64,000 nt of DNA from Pseudeuparius sepicola (Eukaryota > Arthropoda > Insecta > Coleoptera > Anthribidae), in contig OY987299.1 in assembly GCA_963920635.1 (NCBI GenBank), forward strand, positions 67,438,692 to 67,502,691. Reading direction: 5' to 3'. Made by a program: the position numbers and the translations under genes. This document shows positions 41,164-53,109 of the stretch, one piece after another. The notes beneath the pieces are model-generated. The model was not told the origin of the DNA and made no database searches. It saw only the letters and a list, made by a program, of their open reading frames with translations. The stretch's first letter is position 1; each line of letters opens with the position of its first letter.

Positions 41164-43600
41164 AGTTTTGGGGTTACCTTTTGCTTTAAAAACGATGAAA
41201 AACGACCCACTCAAACGTGGTCACGTGACTTTCGTTATCTGTCAAAAATGACATTTAAAAAAAATATATCGCTGAAAATGGGTTTATTTGTTAAAATATC
41301 AAAAAGTTTTACTTGAAAAAGTTGTTTCTTTTTCAATTTCACGTACGTGTACCAAATCTGAATGCCCTACTAAAAGATTTAGTTTTTTGACATTTTTTAA
41401 TATTTATGAAATTTCTGGAAATTTTTAAAACTTGTAACTTCATAAAAACTATTTTGTATCACTAGCTTTATCATTCTATTAACTTTTTATTACTAATTAC
41501 CGATAAGAATGTGTCTTTTTGAAAAGAAAATGATATTAACGCTTTAAAATTCTGTTATGTTTGCTGCAAAGTTGATGTACCGTCTAGCATTTAGGATATA
41601 AGTTTAGTTACATTAGGTTTTCCAATTCTAAATTGATGCCAAAATAATAATAAATTAAAATGTCATCAAACTATTCCACGTATCTAACTAAAATTCAGGA
41701 CTTTTACGGAACAAATAATTATTACCTTTCAGTTCAATTTCACATTCATCGATATTGTTGGGTAGGCCATGGAGAGAATTGAAGCACTTGTTTTTAGTTG
41801 ACAGTTTAATACCTTGAAACAGAAAAAGGTAAAAATGTTGACTGTGCAAGACTGCAAGACAAAATTGAAATTGTTTTAATATGTGGAGAAAATATGACAT
41901 ATCGACAAGTTGCTGAGATTTTTAATGCACGACATCCGGAAAAAACGACTGTGGCTAGAATTTTAGTAAAATTTAAAAACACAGGTTCAGTTTCAAATAA
42001 TTTTAAAAAACCTCACAACCCTTGGAAAACACTGAAGAAGTGCAACATAATGTTTGTTTAGACGTGACACAACATGGAAAATCTAGTATTTCTCAAATTA
42101 GCCGAAGAACGAACGTTAGTAAAAGCAGCGTATTAAGAATTCCGAGAAAGAACAAATTTAGGGCCTACAAGCCAAAATTTATAAATACCTTGAAGGAAAG
42201 AGACTTTGACGTTCGATTTGATTTTTCTGTGTGGTTTCAAGGAAAATATGAAGAAGATTTTAGATTTCCATATAATATTTTATGGACTGATGAAGCTACG
42301 TTCACGTCAAATGGAACTGTTAGCTCTCAAAATTGCAGATGGTGGGCTCAGGAAAACCCTCATTTTATTATTGAATGCTGCGACCAGTACTCATTTAAGA
42401 CAAATGTTTTTTGTGGCATATTAAATAATCAAGTTATCGGACCATACTTTTTTAGAGAAAACTTAAATGCTGACCGATACTTACATTTTTTAAGAAATGA
42501 GCTAGGTGAAATTTTAGATAATATGCCTCTACAAAATAGACATTTGTGGTTTCAATTGGACGGCGCACCTATTCATAATTCTAGAGCAGTGAAGGATTAT
42601 CTCGACGAAACGTTTACTGGTAAAGTAATTGGTAATAATTGGGAACATCATTGGCCACCTCGTTCACCTGACTTAACCCCACTGGATTTTTTCTTGTGGG
42701 GCTATCTAAAGCAAAAAGTATATAGTCACAGGCCATTTAACAATATTTAGAAAACACCATTTGGGAATGCGTAGCGAATATAAGACCTGAGTTCATCAGA
42801 AATGCAGTTCAAGATGTACACAGAAGAACTATAATATGTATTGAAAGAGAGGTAAGGTATACAGAAATGTAAGAAAATTTGATCGGTCCAAATAAATTCC
42901 GTTGAGGCTGAAGGACAAAATAACCTTGTAATTTATTTAAAACCTATGCAATTGTATATTATCTCTATGGTCCATCCAGCAAAATTGCTGGAAGTTAAAA
43001 GGGGTTTTTAAGCTAGAATACAAGAATTAACTGAAAGGTAAGTTGTTACTACGTAAAAGTCCAGAAGTTTGGTTAGATACGTGAAATAGTTTGGTGATGT
43101 TTTAATTTATTATTATTTTGGCATCAATTTAGAACTGGAAAATCTAATGTAACTAAATTTATATCCTAAATGCTAGACGGTACCTACATCAACTTTGCAG
43201 CAAACATAACAGAATTTTAAGGCGTTAATATCATTTTCTTTTGAAAAAGACACATTCTTATCGGTAATTAGTAATAAAAAGTTAATAGAATGATAAAGCT
43301 AGTGATACAAAATAGTTTTTATGAAGTTACAAGTTTTAAAAATTTTCAGAAATTTCATAAATATTAAAAAATGTCAAAAAAACTAAATTTTTTAATAGGG
43401 CGTTCAAATTTGGTACACGTACGTGAAATTGAAAAAGAAACAACTTTTTCAAGTAAAACTTTTTGATATTTTAAGAAATAAACCTATTTTCAGCGATATA
43501 TTTTTTTAAATGTCATTTTTGACAGAAAACGAAAGTCACGTGACCACGTTTGAGTGGGTCGTTTTTCATCTTTTTTAAAGCAAAAGGTAACCCCAAAACT
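41164..43600 (+). mobile_element. mariner-like DD41D transposon with ~570-bp inverted repeats
   Basis: The ends are inverted copies beginning AGTTTTGGGGTTACC, flanked by TA (41162-41163 and 43601-43602). The similarity runs ~570 bp inward on both sides (to ~41735 and from ~43035), far longer than the ~30 bp usual for mariners. Between them lies one transposase gene. The whole is 2,437 bp. Arms show small differences, so the copy is not brand-new. Confidence 0.88.
41835..42871 (+). pseudogene. DD41D (rosa-like) mariner transposase, two frameshifts
   Basis: This enzyme cuts and pastes the element. The N-terminal helix-turn-helix (YRQVAEIFNARHPE, RILVKFKNTGSV) is in one frame to ~42020, and the main 242-codon frame (42022-42750) continues. 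The catalytic triad is ILWTDEATF, then LWFQLDGAPIHN, then PPRSPDLTPLDFFLWG, with 41 residues between the second and third Asp, the spacing of the DD41D group. After ~42747 the C-terminal part continues in another frame to 42871. All three Asp residues are present. Two frameshifts inactivate this copy. Confidence 0.88.
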
Positions 43601-43662
43601 TAAATTTCAAAAAAGTCATTAATTAAAAATTTTCCCTCTATGCTGCGAACTTTTTGGAGGAC

Positions 43663-43900
43663 TATATATCGACAAATTTAATCAACTATTTTTATAGATT
43701 TTTTGGCGTAGAATCGAATGGAATAATTAGTTTTTTGGATGCGTTAATAGTTTTTGAGATATGAACCAGTTATATTTTTTTAAATGGAAACCATAGTTCA
43801 TATCTCAAAAACTATTAACGCTACCAAAAAACTAATTATTCCATTCGATTCTACGCCAAAAAATCTATAAAAATAGTTGATTAAATTTGTCGATATATAT
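43663..43900. repeat. 238-bp palindrome
   Basis: The left arm (atatatcgacaaattta...) and the right arm (...taaatttgtcgatatat) are inverted for ~105 bp each with ~30 bp between. No TA-flanked CAGGG ends are visible, so this is a distinct small hairpin family or the core of an older element. 43901-44112 is unassigned. Confidence 0.8.
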
Positions 43901-44114
43901 AAGTTGTAGCCAGGAGAGGTTTCCAAAAAATAGAAAATTTCAGTCCTGCGCCAATGCGCGGAAACTATAAAACTTATCTAAAATCTGATTGGTCCACCAA
44001 ATTCCTCTCAAAAAAGTAGTACAGTGACGTGAAAACCGCAACCCTCTAGCTTTAATAATAACCGAGATTTTTTGAGAAAAACATCCAAAAACACCCAAAA
44101 TGGGACACCCTGTA

Positions 44115-44984
44115 CAGTGTCCCCAGATGGGGTACCGCACTCTTGTAAAGTTTCTTATATTTGATTTTCCGAGAAAAAGTCATTCTTAATAAAAAGTGTT
44201 GCTTGTTCTTAAAATAAGATTGGCATAGAAAAAGTTAACATTACTTATACAGGGTGACCAGAATATTGAACAAACGTTAATTAACATAAGCGTAAACTGC
44301 CTCTATTTGTTGAGATACTGAAAAAACTTATAAAGAAAATTTGTTCAGCGTGTCAAGTTACTTAGGTGTACAAAATTTCAAAGTGAGAGGCCTACTTTGA
44401 TTTGTTGATTTCTTTTCTTGTTTTTCTTCGATTAAATGTTTTTCTGTAAATAGTATGACAAAACTGCATTAACAAAAGTTACTCAGAGTATTAAACTATG
44501 TACGATGGAAAAATTTTGACAATCCTGGCCTACTTTGATTGTCTTCCAATATTTTCCAAAATACAAAGTAGGCCTAGAATTGTTAAATTTTGTCATCAGG
44601 CGCAGTTTTCCATTCTGGGTAACTTTTGTTAATACAGATCATACTATTTACAGAAAACCATTTAATCAAAGAACAAGAAAAAAATCAAAAATCAAAGTAG
44701 GCCTAACTCTGAAATTTTGTACACTTAACTAGCTTACGACGCTGAACAAATTTTCTTTATAACTTTTTTCACTATCTATACATATAGAGGCAGTTTACTC
44801 TTATGTTAATTAACTAATTCACGTTTTTTTAATTTTTTGGTCACCCAGTATAAGTAATGTTAACTTTTTCCATGCCAATCTTATTTTAAGAACAAGCAAA
44901 ACTTATTACCAAGAATGACTTTTCTCAACAAATCAAATATAAGAAACTTTACAAGAGTGCGGTACCTCAACTGGGGACACACTG
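44115..44984. mobile_element. TA-flanked fold-back element, 870 bp
   Basis: Ends CAGTGTCCCCAG at the left and CAGTGTGTCCCCAG on the minus strand at the right, with TA on both sides (44113-44114 and 44985-44986). The arms of ~400 bp meet near 44560 and include a second internal pair (cagggtgaccag / tggtcacccagt). The right flank is a tacatacata microsatellite. Confidence 0.8.
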
Positions 44985-45059
44985 TATACATACATACATA
45001 CATAATACTAACAGGGCAAATTAAATAATAGCTGCTGGATAAGTAGGGGTATAGCGGCC

Positions 45060-46733
45060 AGTAGTGTATTATAGCGGGTTGAGAATAGTCCTCCCACCCC
45101 CGTTTTTGGTCCCCCACTCCTTTTTCGTACATTACCCCCCACTCCTACACCCCTAGTAGGCCCCGCCCACTTTTCCCCCGCGCATGCGCACCGAGCGCAT
45201 GACCTCTCCCCCGCACCCCGCAGCCATCATACCGTGTAATTGCGGCGTAATGAGTAATTACAATGCCGCGGGTCCATATTTCCGCGAAATTCGCACATAA
45301 ATGTCAATTTTTTGGTTAAGTACCGTATGTACGTGAAGAAAATATTTAAAATAAGTACAGGTACTCTCATTTCCCGCGCTTTTTTTGTCTAATTAGCAAT
45401 ATTTATCCCCCTTGCAATGAAAAAAACATTGCATGGACTGTCAATGTCAATTTATTGTTTACCTACCGTTTATACCCACATAACTATTTAAAATAGGTAT
45501 AATCACTCTCATTTCCCGTTTTTTTTGCTAATTAACACAATTTATCCCTTTGCAATGAAAAAACATTACATATACTGCACTGTATAGCGTATTAGGCTCT
45601 ATTTACGTATAATTAACTTCTATTTACCGCAGATCTAATAAAAAAATAAGCTCTTACTGTCATTTCCTAAATTTTTTTACTAATTACCGCTATTTAACCC
45701 CTTTGCAATAAAAAAATACAGTGTACTGCACTGTATGGCGTATTATGCCCTATTTTCATGTAATAAACAAAAATTAACTTCTATTTTGTCCCAGATCTAA
45801 TAAAAAATAAGCTCTTACTCTCCACGTAATTAGGCTTGTGACGTCATAGCCACGCCAAAGGATTGCACTTACTTTAAACTGAATAGGTACTCCTAAGAAG
45901 AATAATATAAGGATATATCAAAAACTCAATCAAAGAAAGCAATTAAAAACATTTTCAAAGCATGAGTTCAAACAAATATTCCAAACATATAATTACTGTC
46001 GTCCAGATACACTTTCCCAAAGCAGTCACCACGGCTCCTCGAAAAACAGTCTCTCTGTAGAACACGCGCGATTTTATCGAAGCAAACACCCGTCACAGAG
46101 CTACTTTGCACCGTTATGTCGTATCCATTGGCTTCAAAGCAATCACGGCATTATTTAATTATGCCAAAATATCTCCACCGCAAACGAAAAAAATAAAGCG
46201 GCGGTACTACGGCGTCGGGTGTGCCCCCCCCCCCCTAGGCATCGGATGGCGCTACCAACAAGACGATGTCTAGGGACCGACCACCCCCAGGGTAGGTACC
46301 TATAGCGGCCGGCCGGCCGACCGTACTCTTCCCAGGGCGGGGGCCCAGTGCCGGAGTAAAAAATATTTAACAGTATAATTTGAAATGAAATAAATTAAAA
46401 GCGGATATATTGCAGTGCTTTGATATTATTTCAGAATATACATATAGGTACACGTACTAGTGGAATTAAAGATAACTGATAAGGTAATTTACGGAAAACC
46501 AACGATGTAATTCACATATTATAATCTATGTGAATACATACACCCAAATATTTTAGCAACTATTATTAAACTCAAGCTCTGTTGTAATACTATATATTTT
46601 GAGACGTGGGGGTATGGGTTCCACATAAAAGCCGAGGGTGGAAGCGCCTAAAATCATTCTCTTCGAACTTTGAATCCGACATTGTATATTTTATCTAGTA
46701 ATTTGCTAGTCTTCTAAAATTATAGCCAATATG
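45060..46733 (+). repeat. Polinton left terminal inverted repeat
   Basis: Matches 53930-55646 in reverse. It contains G/C-rich tracts near the end, an expanded poly-C run at ~46223, a cggccggccggccgacc tract at ~46308, and ends within the start codon of the first internal ORF. Two T-rich blocks (45350-45840) repeat a tctatttaccgcagatct-like motif, so there is also internal tandem structure of ~170 bp. Confidence 0.9.
46623..46660 (+). promoter_or_regulatory. Inward promoter in the left Polinton repeat
   Basis: acataaaag (TATA-like, ~46623) is followed ~31 bp later by the initiator tcattc (46654-46659), with the ATG at 46731. The right repeat has the matching gataaaagc at ~54033-54042 and tcattc at ~54004-54009 on the minus strand. 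Conservation in both copies supports a functional promoter. Confidence 0.55.
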
Positions 46734-47037
46734 TGGGCACCATATTCAAGCCAGAATTGGTGTGATGCCGTAGATCTCGAGACGGGTATCGAAATAATTA
46801 GAGCAGAATTACACTACCTAAACCAAGAGAGAAGATTCAGTGAAGCAGTAAATAATGTGACAAGTACTTGGGTAGAAGTATGGGCCTGAATGAATTTTGC
46901 GCTAATATGGCGGATATTAACTTGAAACGATTCTTATTTAATATTTCGGATTTTGTACCCGAACACATAATATAAAAGTATGGGCTCGCAGAATTAAAAG
47001 AAGACGGATGCTACTCATTCGACGAGGAAGATGACTA
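46731..47037 (+). pseudogene. Unidentified small Polinton ORF at the left repeat boundary
   Basis: The ATG is the last shared codon of the inverted repeat. The first frame has 52 codons (IIRAELHYLNQERRFSEAV, STWVEVW). After a TGA, coherent peptide continues in shifted frames (NLKRFLFNISDFVPEH, then ELKEDGCYSFDEEDD) to a stop near 47037. It was probably one ~100-residue acidic protein. Function unknown. Position directly behind a repeat-borne promoter suggests early or strong expression in the active element. Confidence 0.5.
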
Positions 47038-47250
47038 GACTGATTTGTTTGTAATAAATATGTTATAAAATAATATAGTTTTTATACATACCTTATTGTA
47101 GTCAATAAAACTGTGGTATATTTAAATGTGTTTTTATTTCATTTTGGGTTATGTAACAACTGAAAATAATACACACCAAAGATATTATAATTCTTTATTG
47201 ATCAATTATGAAAAATACAAGTACATAAAATACAAGTACATAAAATAAAT

Positions 47251-48395
47251 TCAATACTGAATACCAGTGTATACAGTACCATCATAAATATTATAGCTTA
47301 AATATGAATCATGTATAATTAAAGCATACGCTCTGGTGCCTGTTGGGAACCTATTTTTACGTGTCTCAAACTCCAACTTTATGTCCACTGTTGAAGTGTT
47401 TCACGAATCTGATTGGTAGGAGCGGTCGATAACAAAAACTGGATTTTTTAAGTATTCTTCTAAATCCATGATTGGTTCTGTAAAATCTTTACCATAATAA
47501 GCACTTTGGAAATTTTGGTATGCATAATAGGCTGGAGCAATAAGTTTTTTTGAGAAATCCAAATTCCATCGTTCGTATGGGTAAACATCAGAATTTAGAT
47601 AAAGACGAACATTGCCAATGTCGGCGTTAGTAAACTGAGTAACATCTTTTGTGTAATTATCGGATTGATCTGTAGATTGGATTCCAATAATAATATAGCG
47701 AGGCCTTTCCAAACTCGTGCTCGTCCTTATTGCCCAAACATCGGATGAAGTATTACGAAGCGCTGATAATTCATAGAAATCCCATGTACGATATGGCACC
47801 TTAACTACTGCATTGTTCCCACCTTTATTTATTCGTGAGAGTAGTCTAAGTTTTTGTTTATCCTCAGGTACAATGTGACGAATTTTCCACTCGATCTTTG
47901 TGATTTCTAATGCAGCATCAACCTCTCCGATAAAAGAGTTTTTAAGGATTGGGCAATAATCAATATTAACTCCTGTTTTACGTTCAAAATTCCTTTGGAA
48001 TAATCTTCAGCAAAAACCATCAAAAATTTAAGTGGGAGTTTTCCATGAAATGTGTGGCTAGTAGAATCTAGGACGGCATTATTTTCTTCTCACAAACCCC
48101 ACCCACAAGTAGTAAGGAAATTAGATTGTGTCTTACTGAATTATACCAGTTTAGTTTTTAGGGCTGTTGTTATACCGGGTTTTCTAACCACGCACACTTG
48201 ATTTCCGCCCATTTCATAACGTATTTCATCGAAAAGAAATGCAAATGCGTTATTGGCAAGGTGACACTTCTTTGCCACATCATTAGGTGTAAATTTACCT
48301 TAAATATAAATGTAACTATCGGCAATATCAAGAATAAGGCCCTGAAAATTTACTGGGAATCGTATCTCATCCGAGTTGTTGTATTTTGGTGACCC
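47251..48395 (-). pseudogene. Polinton major capsid protein (double-jelly-roll type), degenerate
   Basis: Minus strand. Pieces in order along the family: DEIRFPVNFQGL, FLFDEIRYEMGG, LPLKFLMVFAEDY, GEVDAALEITKIEWKI, then a 132-codon open frame with PYRTWDFYEL, YIIIGIQSTD and VRLYLNSDVYPYE, and the C-terminal strand TVDIKLEFETR. This is the capsid shell protein predicted for Polintons, related in fold to those of adenoviruses and virophages. It lies next to the minor capsid gene on the same strand. At least two in-frame stops and frameshifts are present. Identification rests on conserved motif order recalled for the family. Confidence 0.8.
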
Positions 48396-48429
48396 ATACG
48401 GTTTGTGTGTTCGTGTGTGTTCGTGTAGA

Positions 48430-49159
48430 CAACCATGATTTATTTACGTAGACGTAGGCCAATATATTGTAAAAATTTGCGATCTTCCCGTGAAAGACAT
48501 CTGCGAATATCGGCAACAGCGGTAATATGCCACCAAATTTGTGAATTCGGATTATACGTGGAGTGTAACTTTCCTTTTCCACTAGTTTTTTTTTAAGTAT
48601 TTGCGAGCCGCTTTCAAAGCCACCTGTGCGGTTGAATGTAGATCACTCCGAATTGCATGTTTGCCTCCCACTTTTTTGAGAGCTTTACGCACGTCTACCA
48701 AAAGACCTCTACCAAAAGTAACTTTTTTATTTGAAGCCTTTTTCTGTACTATGTTTGGCAGGTAGAGAAGTGCAACCTATTCCAAATCGTTGTTTGGTTT
48801 TCATTATATTAGTAACAAGCCAAGCGGCTGCTTTCTCACCAGCTTCCGCCTCTTTGGATTTAAGTCATTCCCACGCTCGTTGTTCATGATATTTGTCTGC
48901 TTTATGACGTTCTTTTAAATCACTGCTACGATTGTATGAGATATCGTGCTCCTTGCAAGCGGAATCTAATTGATTAATTCCAGCCTCTCCCCTACGTAAT
49001 CTCTTTTGGAGGTGGGTCCCGGGCCCGCAAAATTGATATCCTGGTAAATAAGCTCAAACGGGAGTTTATTAATGTATTAATAACATCCCGACCAGTTTTT
49101 AATCGTCGGCCTTTGCGGGAGCATCCACTACATGTACTACTCTGCTCAACAGATAACAT
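48430..49159 (-). pseudogene. Polinton minor capsid (penton-type) protein with PLA2-like motif, degenerate
   Basis: Minus strand; an ATG at 49159 starts a Cys-containing N-terminus. A frameshift near 49020 leads into FCGPGTHLQKRL and LDSACKEHDISYN, the calcium-loop and His-Asp pattern of parvovirus-type phospholipase A2 domains, known at this position in Polinton minor capsid proteins. Then AAAWLVTNIMKTKQ and, near the C-terminus, GGILPLLPIFA, a hydrophobic membrane-like segment. The gene precedes the major capsid gene in the same direction. A stop in the middle (~48865) and a shift near 48740 disrupt it. Confidence 0.82.
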
Positions 49160-49222
49160 TTGAGTGAATTCGGAAAATAAATGTAATTTGTTTATATATA
49201 ATATTTTTAATATGCGTGTTGT

Positions 49223-49854
49223 AAAGTAAGGACAATCACTTGAAGTTGATAACCTAGATAGAGTTACAAACGAGACAGACAATTGTCGACGACATGGATC
49301 GCTTCTACCCAATAGTATACGCGGCTTGATTATCGGTCCATCTAACTGTGGAAAGACAAATGTAATGATTTCACTGCTAACCCATCCGCAAGGGCTACAT
49401 TTTTCCAATATCTATTTTTGTCCAAATCATTATACCAACCAAAGTATCAGTACTTGAAAAATGTTGTAACACCCATAGTGGGAATGGGTCTATACACATT
49501 TAGCGATAGAGAGTCTATTATGGAACCGTCGAAAGCCGAATCCGATTCAATATTTATATTTGATGACGTCATATGTGAGAAACAAGATGAAATCCGAGCC
49601 TATTTCAGTACGGGGCGCCATAAAAATGTAGATTTATTTTTCTTAGCACAAACTTATTCGAAAATACCAAAGACGAAACAAATTTACGTCATATTTTTAG
49701 TGACCATATAAACCCCGATTTAACTTTTGCAGAATTTCTTAAAATCTGTGGGGAATGTTGGAAAGACCGTTATGGATTTTTGGTTATTGACAAAGACAGT
49801 GAAAAAATTAATGGGAGATATCGAAAGTGTTTTGATAGTTACATATACATATAA
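49223..49854 (+). pseudogene. Polinton FtsK/HerA-type packaging ATPase, one frameshift or more
   Basis: Plus strand. The Walker A region reads LIIGPSNCGKTN (~49330) and the Walker B region SIFIFDDV (~49550), typical of the genome-packaging ATPases of Polintons and related dsDNA viruses. The middle frame (49418-49711) continues FFLAQTYSKIP, then shifts, and the C-terminal part (LTFAEFLKICGECW, DRYGFLVIDKD) reaches a TAA at 49852-49854. It is divergent from the capsid genes to its left. Nucleotide-binding residues are intact; the frame is not. Confidence 0.85.
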
Positions 49855-49901
49855 ACCTTTTTAATTTAATCATTCGTGAACCATCTAGCGTGGGAAGAAC
49901 A

Positions 49902-50909
49902 ATGGATAAAAACATACAGGATGAAATAGAGCAGAAACAAAAATTAGTTGAAGCCACGGAAGCAGTGCGTAAAAAAATTAAATCCGTTCGAAGCAGAAAC
50001 TTTTGAGGATAAGAGTACTCGAGAAAATGTATGAACCTATTACAAAACCATTGAATATAATATCGAAAAAAGCTGTAGAACCTGCTAAAGTGGAAAAAGT
50101 ATATCCTAAAATAAAAAGGGAAAAAAGATGAATTTTTTGGTATAAACAATAGTAATGATGAGCGCAATGACGATAGTAATGATGACAGTAATGATGATAG
50201 TAATGATGATAGTATTATAGCAGTACAAGTGAGAGTGTAGAAAGCAAAGACAGATCATCCCTCTTAGAGTAAAATATTTCCAACATTGAAAAAACTAGAC
50301 GGGAGATGTTCGAACACTTGGAGGGCGTTAAAAACAACAGAGCAAAATACGATTATGATTATGGAATACGTTTTGATAATACAACAAATAATTTTTTCAT
50401 GGGCGGTGCAGAAGTTAAATTTTCACACAAAAAAATATTTCAATTGTGCATGACAATAACGTTGCTACTTTTGATGGTAACGATGAGATGTTTGATGTGA
50501 TTTTCTTGAAGTTGCCCGAAAACATCCTTAGGAACGGACTTAGTAATGAAACCAAAATGGCTTATACTGAGATTTTAAGATCAACAGGAGCACCCTACAA
50601 ATACTACGACCCCAGTCGGGGCTTAAACGTAAAAACAGAAGAAAATTTAAGGAGATCATAGCATAACTAATGAGGGGTTATGTTAATTCGATGGGGGGTT
50701 CTGAAACAAAGAAGGGTGGCTTGCTTACACTACCTTATAGAAAAACATTAAATAATTATCCAATCAGCTACCTCTACTGGAACAAACCGAAGGAACTAAT
50801 TGATCGATTACGTTTATTATGGAGCTCTAAAATGGCTGGAAATACGGGAGTGGATAATGAAATATTATCAATAACCGACGAGCTAAGGGAGGAGGGAATT
50901 ATATATTAA
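49902..50909 (+). pseudogene. Conserved Polinton accessory/structural protein (frameshifted)
   Basis: One decayed gene made of an N-terminal coiled part (IEQKQKLVEATEAVRKKIKS), an Asp/Asn-rich low-complexity linker with repeated gatgatagtaat (~50145-50220), a middle motif YDYGIRFDN...FFMGGAEVKF, then MFDVIFLKLPENILRN, and a C-terminal segment SYLYWNKPKELIDRLRLLW ending at 50909. This motif order recurs in insect Polintons as an uncharacterised conserved protein, probably a virion or assembly component. The function is unknown. The ORF starts ~50 bp after the ATPase. Confidence 0.65.
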
Positions 50910-50966
50910 CCTATTCACCTAAGGTTTTTTTATAAATATCATGCACAGCACTAAATAAATCAGTGT

Positions 50967-51477
50967 GTGTTGGGCAGTATGAGTGACAATAATTATTCCA
51001 CCATTGATAAATTCGGTTGCAAGGGAAGGCGACTTTACGTTGGAAATGTACCACGTGGACCCGCTAGTGTTGGATTTAAACTTACGAAAGATGAACATTT
51101 CGATATTGATGGAAAACGTTTGTGTAATGTTGCAGAAGCTATATCTGGTACTGATGTCGTAACACTTAATTATATTAATAGACAGGTTAAGGGTACTGAA
51201 ATTGCAGTGCAAGAAACCGCAAAACTTATATTACACAAAACAGAGCAATATGTTGAAGCACGTATTAATAAATGTGCTAGCGAAGTAAAAACAAATACTT
51301 GAACGTATTGACGATGTAGTTAGAGAAATCAATCAAGATCATAATCAAAATATAAGATCTCTTCATGCACTTATAGGAAGGTTTGATACCTTAGAAACAT
51401 CTGTTTTAAAGGTACATCCCCAATTAACAAAACGCATAACTTCTAAAACATCCGCTGGGGGTGGTACTGAAAAGTGA
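50967..51477 (+). pseudogene. Small Polinton protein with C-terminal coiled coil (one frameshift)
   Basis: The first frame (50967-51302) begins at an ATG and contains STIDKFGCKGRRL, GFKLTKDEHFDIDGKRLCN and NYINRQ. A shift at ~51299 leads into a helical, heptad-like tail (RIDDVVREINQDHN, LIGRFDTLETSVL) and a stop at ~51477. Similar short proteins with a K-L-T-x-D-x-x-(F/Y)-D motif and coiled tail accompany Polinton structural genes. A fibre-like role is an inference. Confidence 0.55.
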
Positions 51478-51559
51478 CACCGAAATAGTTCCCACGCAAT
51501 CAGATATTAAACGCTAACATATTGGAAAGGTCGCAGATACTCGATTATTTTACTGTAGG

Positions 51560-52884
51560 AATATGAACAGTAGCAAGCAAGTTATTGTTGATGAATTACA
51601 GAGAATCCGTCTATACACCGAAGCATATACAGAGTGATCACGGGACAGAATTTTATAATAAACATTTCACAAAGTTGATGGAAAAGTACAATATAAATCA
51701 CTACTCCACATTCAGCACCATGAAAGCGGCTTTAGCCGAGCGAGTTATCAGAACTTTAAAAAATTAGCTGTACAAGGAATTTTCGGTGAGGGGGTCCTAT
51801 ACTCAAATTATTTTAAAAAGTCCTTACTGGGACTGTCAATTGGTAATTTCGATATCCTAAGTTGGCACCAATGCAGCAAAAACTGCAACCGGGTCATAAG
51901 TTCAGGTCAGTAACTAGCCCATTTGCACTAATAACACAAAAAGTAACACGAACAAGAACAACACAGATGAAGGTAAAACTCACAAAACGTAGAAAACCCG
52001 CGAATATTTTCATTACCGAATGTTTGAACCAGTTTGAACGATCTGGAAAACCTTCACTGTCACTTTGACACACCGAGCTAAATTTGCCTGAGTCCGCCCA
52101 TAGACGCTGCCAGAAGCAGCTGATTATTACAAAATACCAAAATGAAAAGTGTTTCCATGACGTTTGAAATTATTATTAAAATGAGTTTTAGTCGTAGTTA
52201 TTTTTATTTATAGCGGTATAATCGTGATTGCAATAGGGTTTTTATTTTATTATGCTCTTTTTTTCTTATTACTTGGGTAACTTTTCACATCATAAATCAA
52301 TGGGTGACGTCATTAACTGGTTGAGACACATATACCAATGTTATACCCATGGTTAACAGAAAATTCCTAGGGATTTTGTGGAGAATGTCATCTGACAAAA
52401 TCGGGACTTCTTACAGTAATCGGGGTATACAAGTGGCTTGAAATTCTACCCAGCATCATTCAAAAATATAATAATAGAGTGCATAGGGTGACCGGTTTGG
52501 CACCGTTTTCGGTAACCCCAACAACAAAACTATCTACTCGTACACACAGCGAGCCGTCCTCACGCAGAAAACCGAAATTCAAAGTCGGTGATATTGTTCG
52601 CATAAGTAAATTTAAAGGAGTATTTGAGAAGGGGTACACACCTAATTGGTCCACCGAGCTTTTTAGGATAATTAAATTAAAATTGTCCAAACCTACTACA
52701 TACCTCTTGGAAGATATGGATAAAAGGTTGTTTTTATGAATATGAATTGCAGAAAACAAAAAATAACGACATGTATTTGGTTGAGAAGATACTAAGGAGG
52801 CGTGGAAACAAAGTGTATGTGAAATGGTTCGGATTCTCGACAGAGCACAACAGCTGGATAAATAAGAATGATGTAATCTCATAA
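51560..52884 (+). pseudogene. Polinton integrase with chromodomain, interrupted
   Basis: The catalytic core appears as HIQSDHGTEFYNKHFTKL (second Asp) and AALAERVIRTLKN (catalytic Glu) at 51600-51765. The stretch with the first Asp and N-terminal zinc finger is missing. After ~650 bp of unrelated or degraded sequence, the C-terminal part resumes at ~52430 (YNNRVHRVTGLAPF), followed by the barrel (KFKVGDIVRISKFKGVFEKG) and the chromodomain (YLVEKILRRRGNKV, WFGFSTEHNSWI) ending at 52882-52884. It differs from the integrase at 38.8-39.6 kb, so two Polinton families are present. Confidence 0.85.
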
Positions 52885-53109
52885 ATAAATTATGTATGAC
52901 ATGTATTAGACTTGTATCTGTTTGAAATAAATCTTAATTAAAATATATGTTGTTTTTTTTTTTAATTTTTTCCCTGTGAGTTAAATATATTATCACCAGA
53001 AATTTTTTGGGAGTAGAAAAGTACACAAAAATCGCAATATCAAAAAATGTATATTTAAATTAGTACATGATAATCATATTGGGGATGAGGCACCGAGACA
53101 GTAAACACA

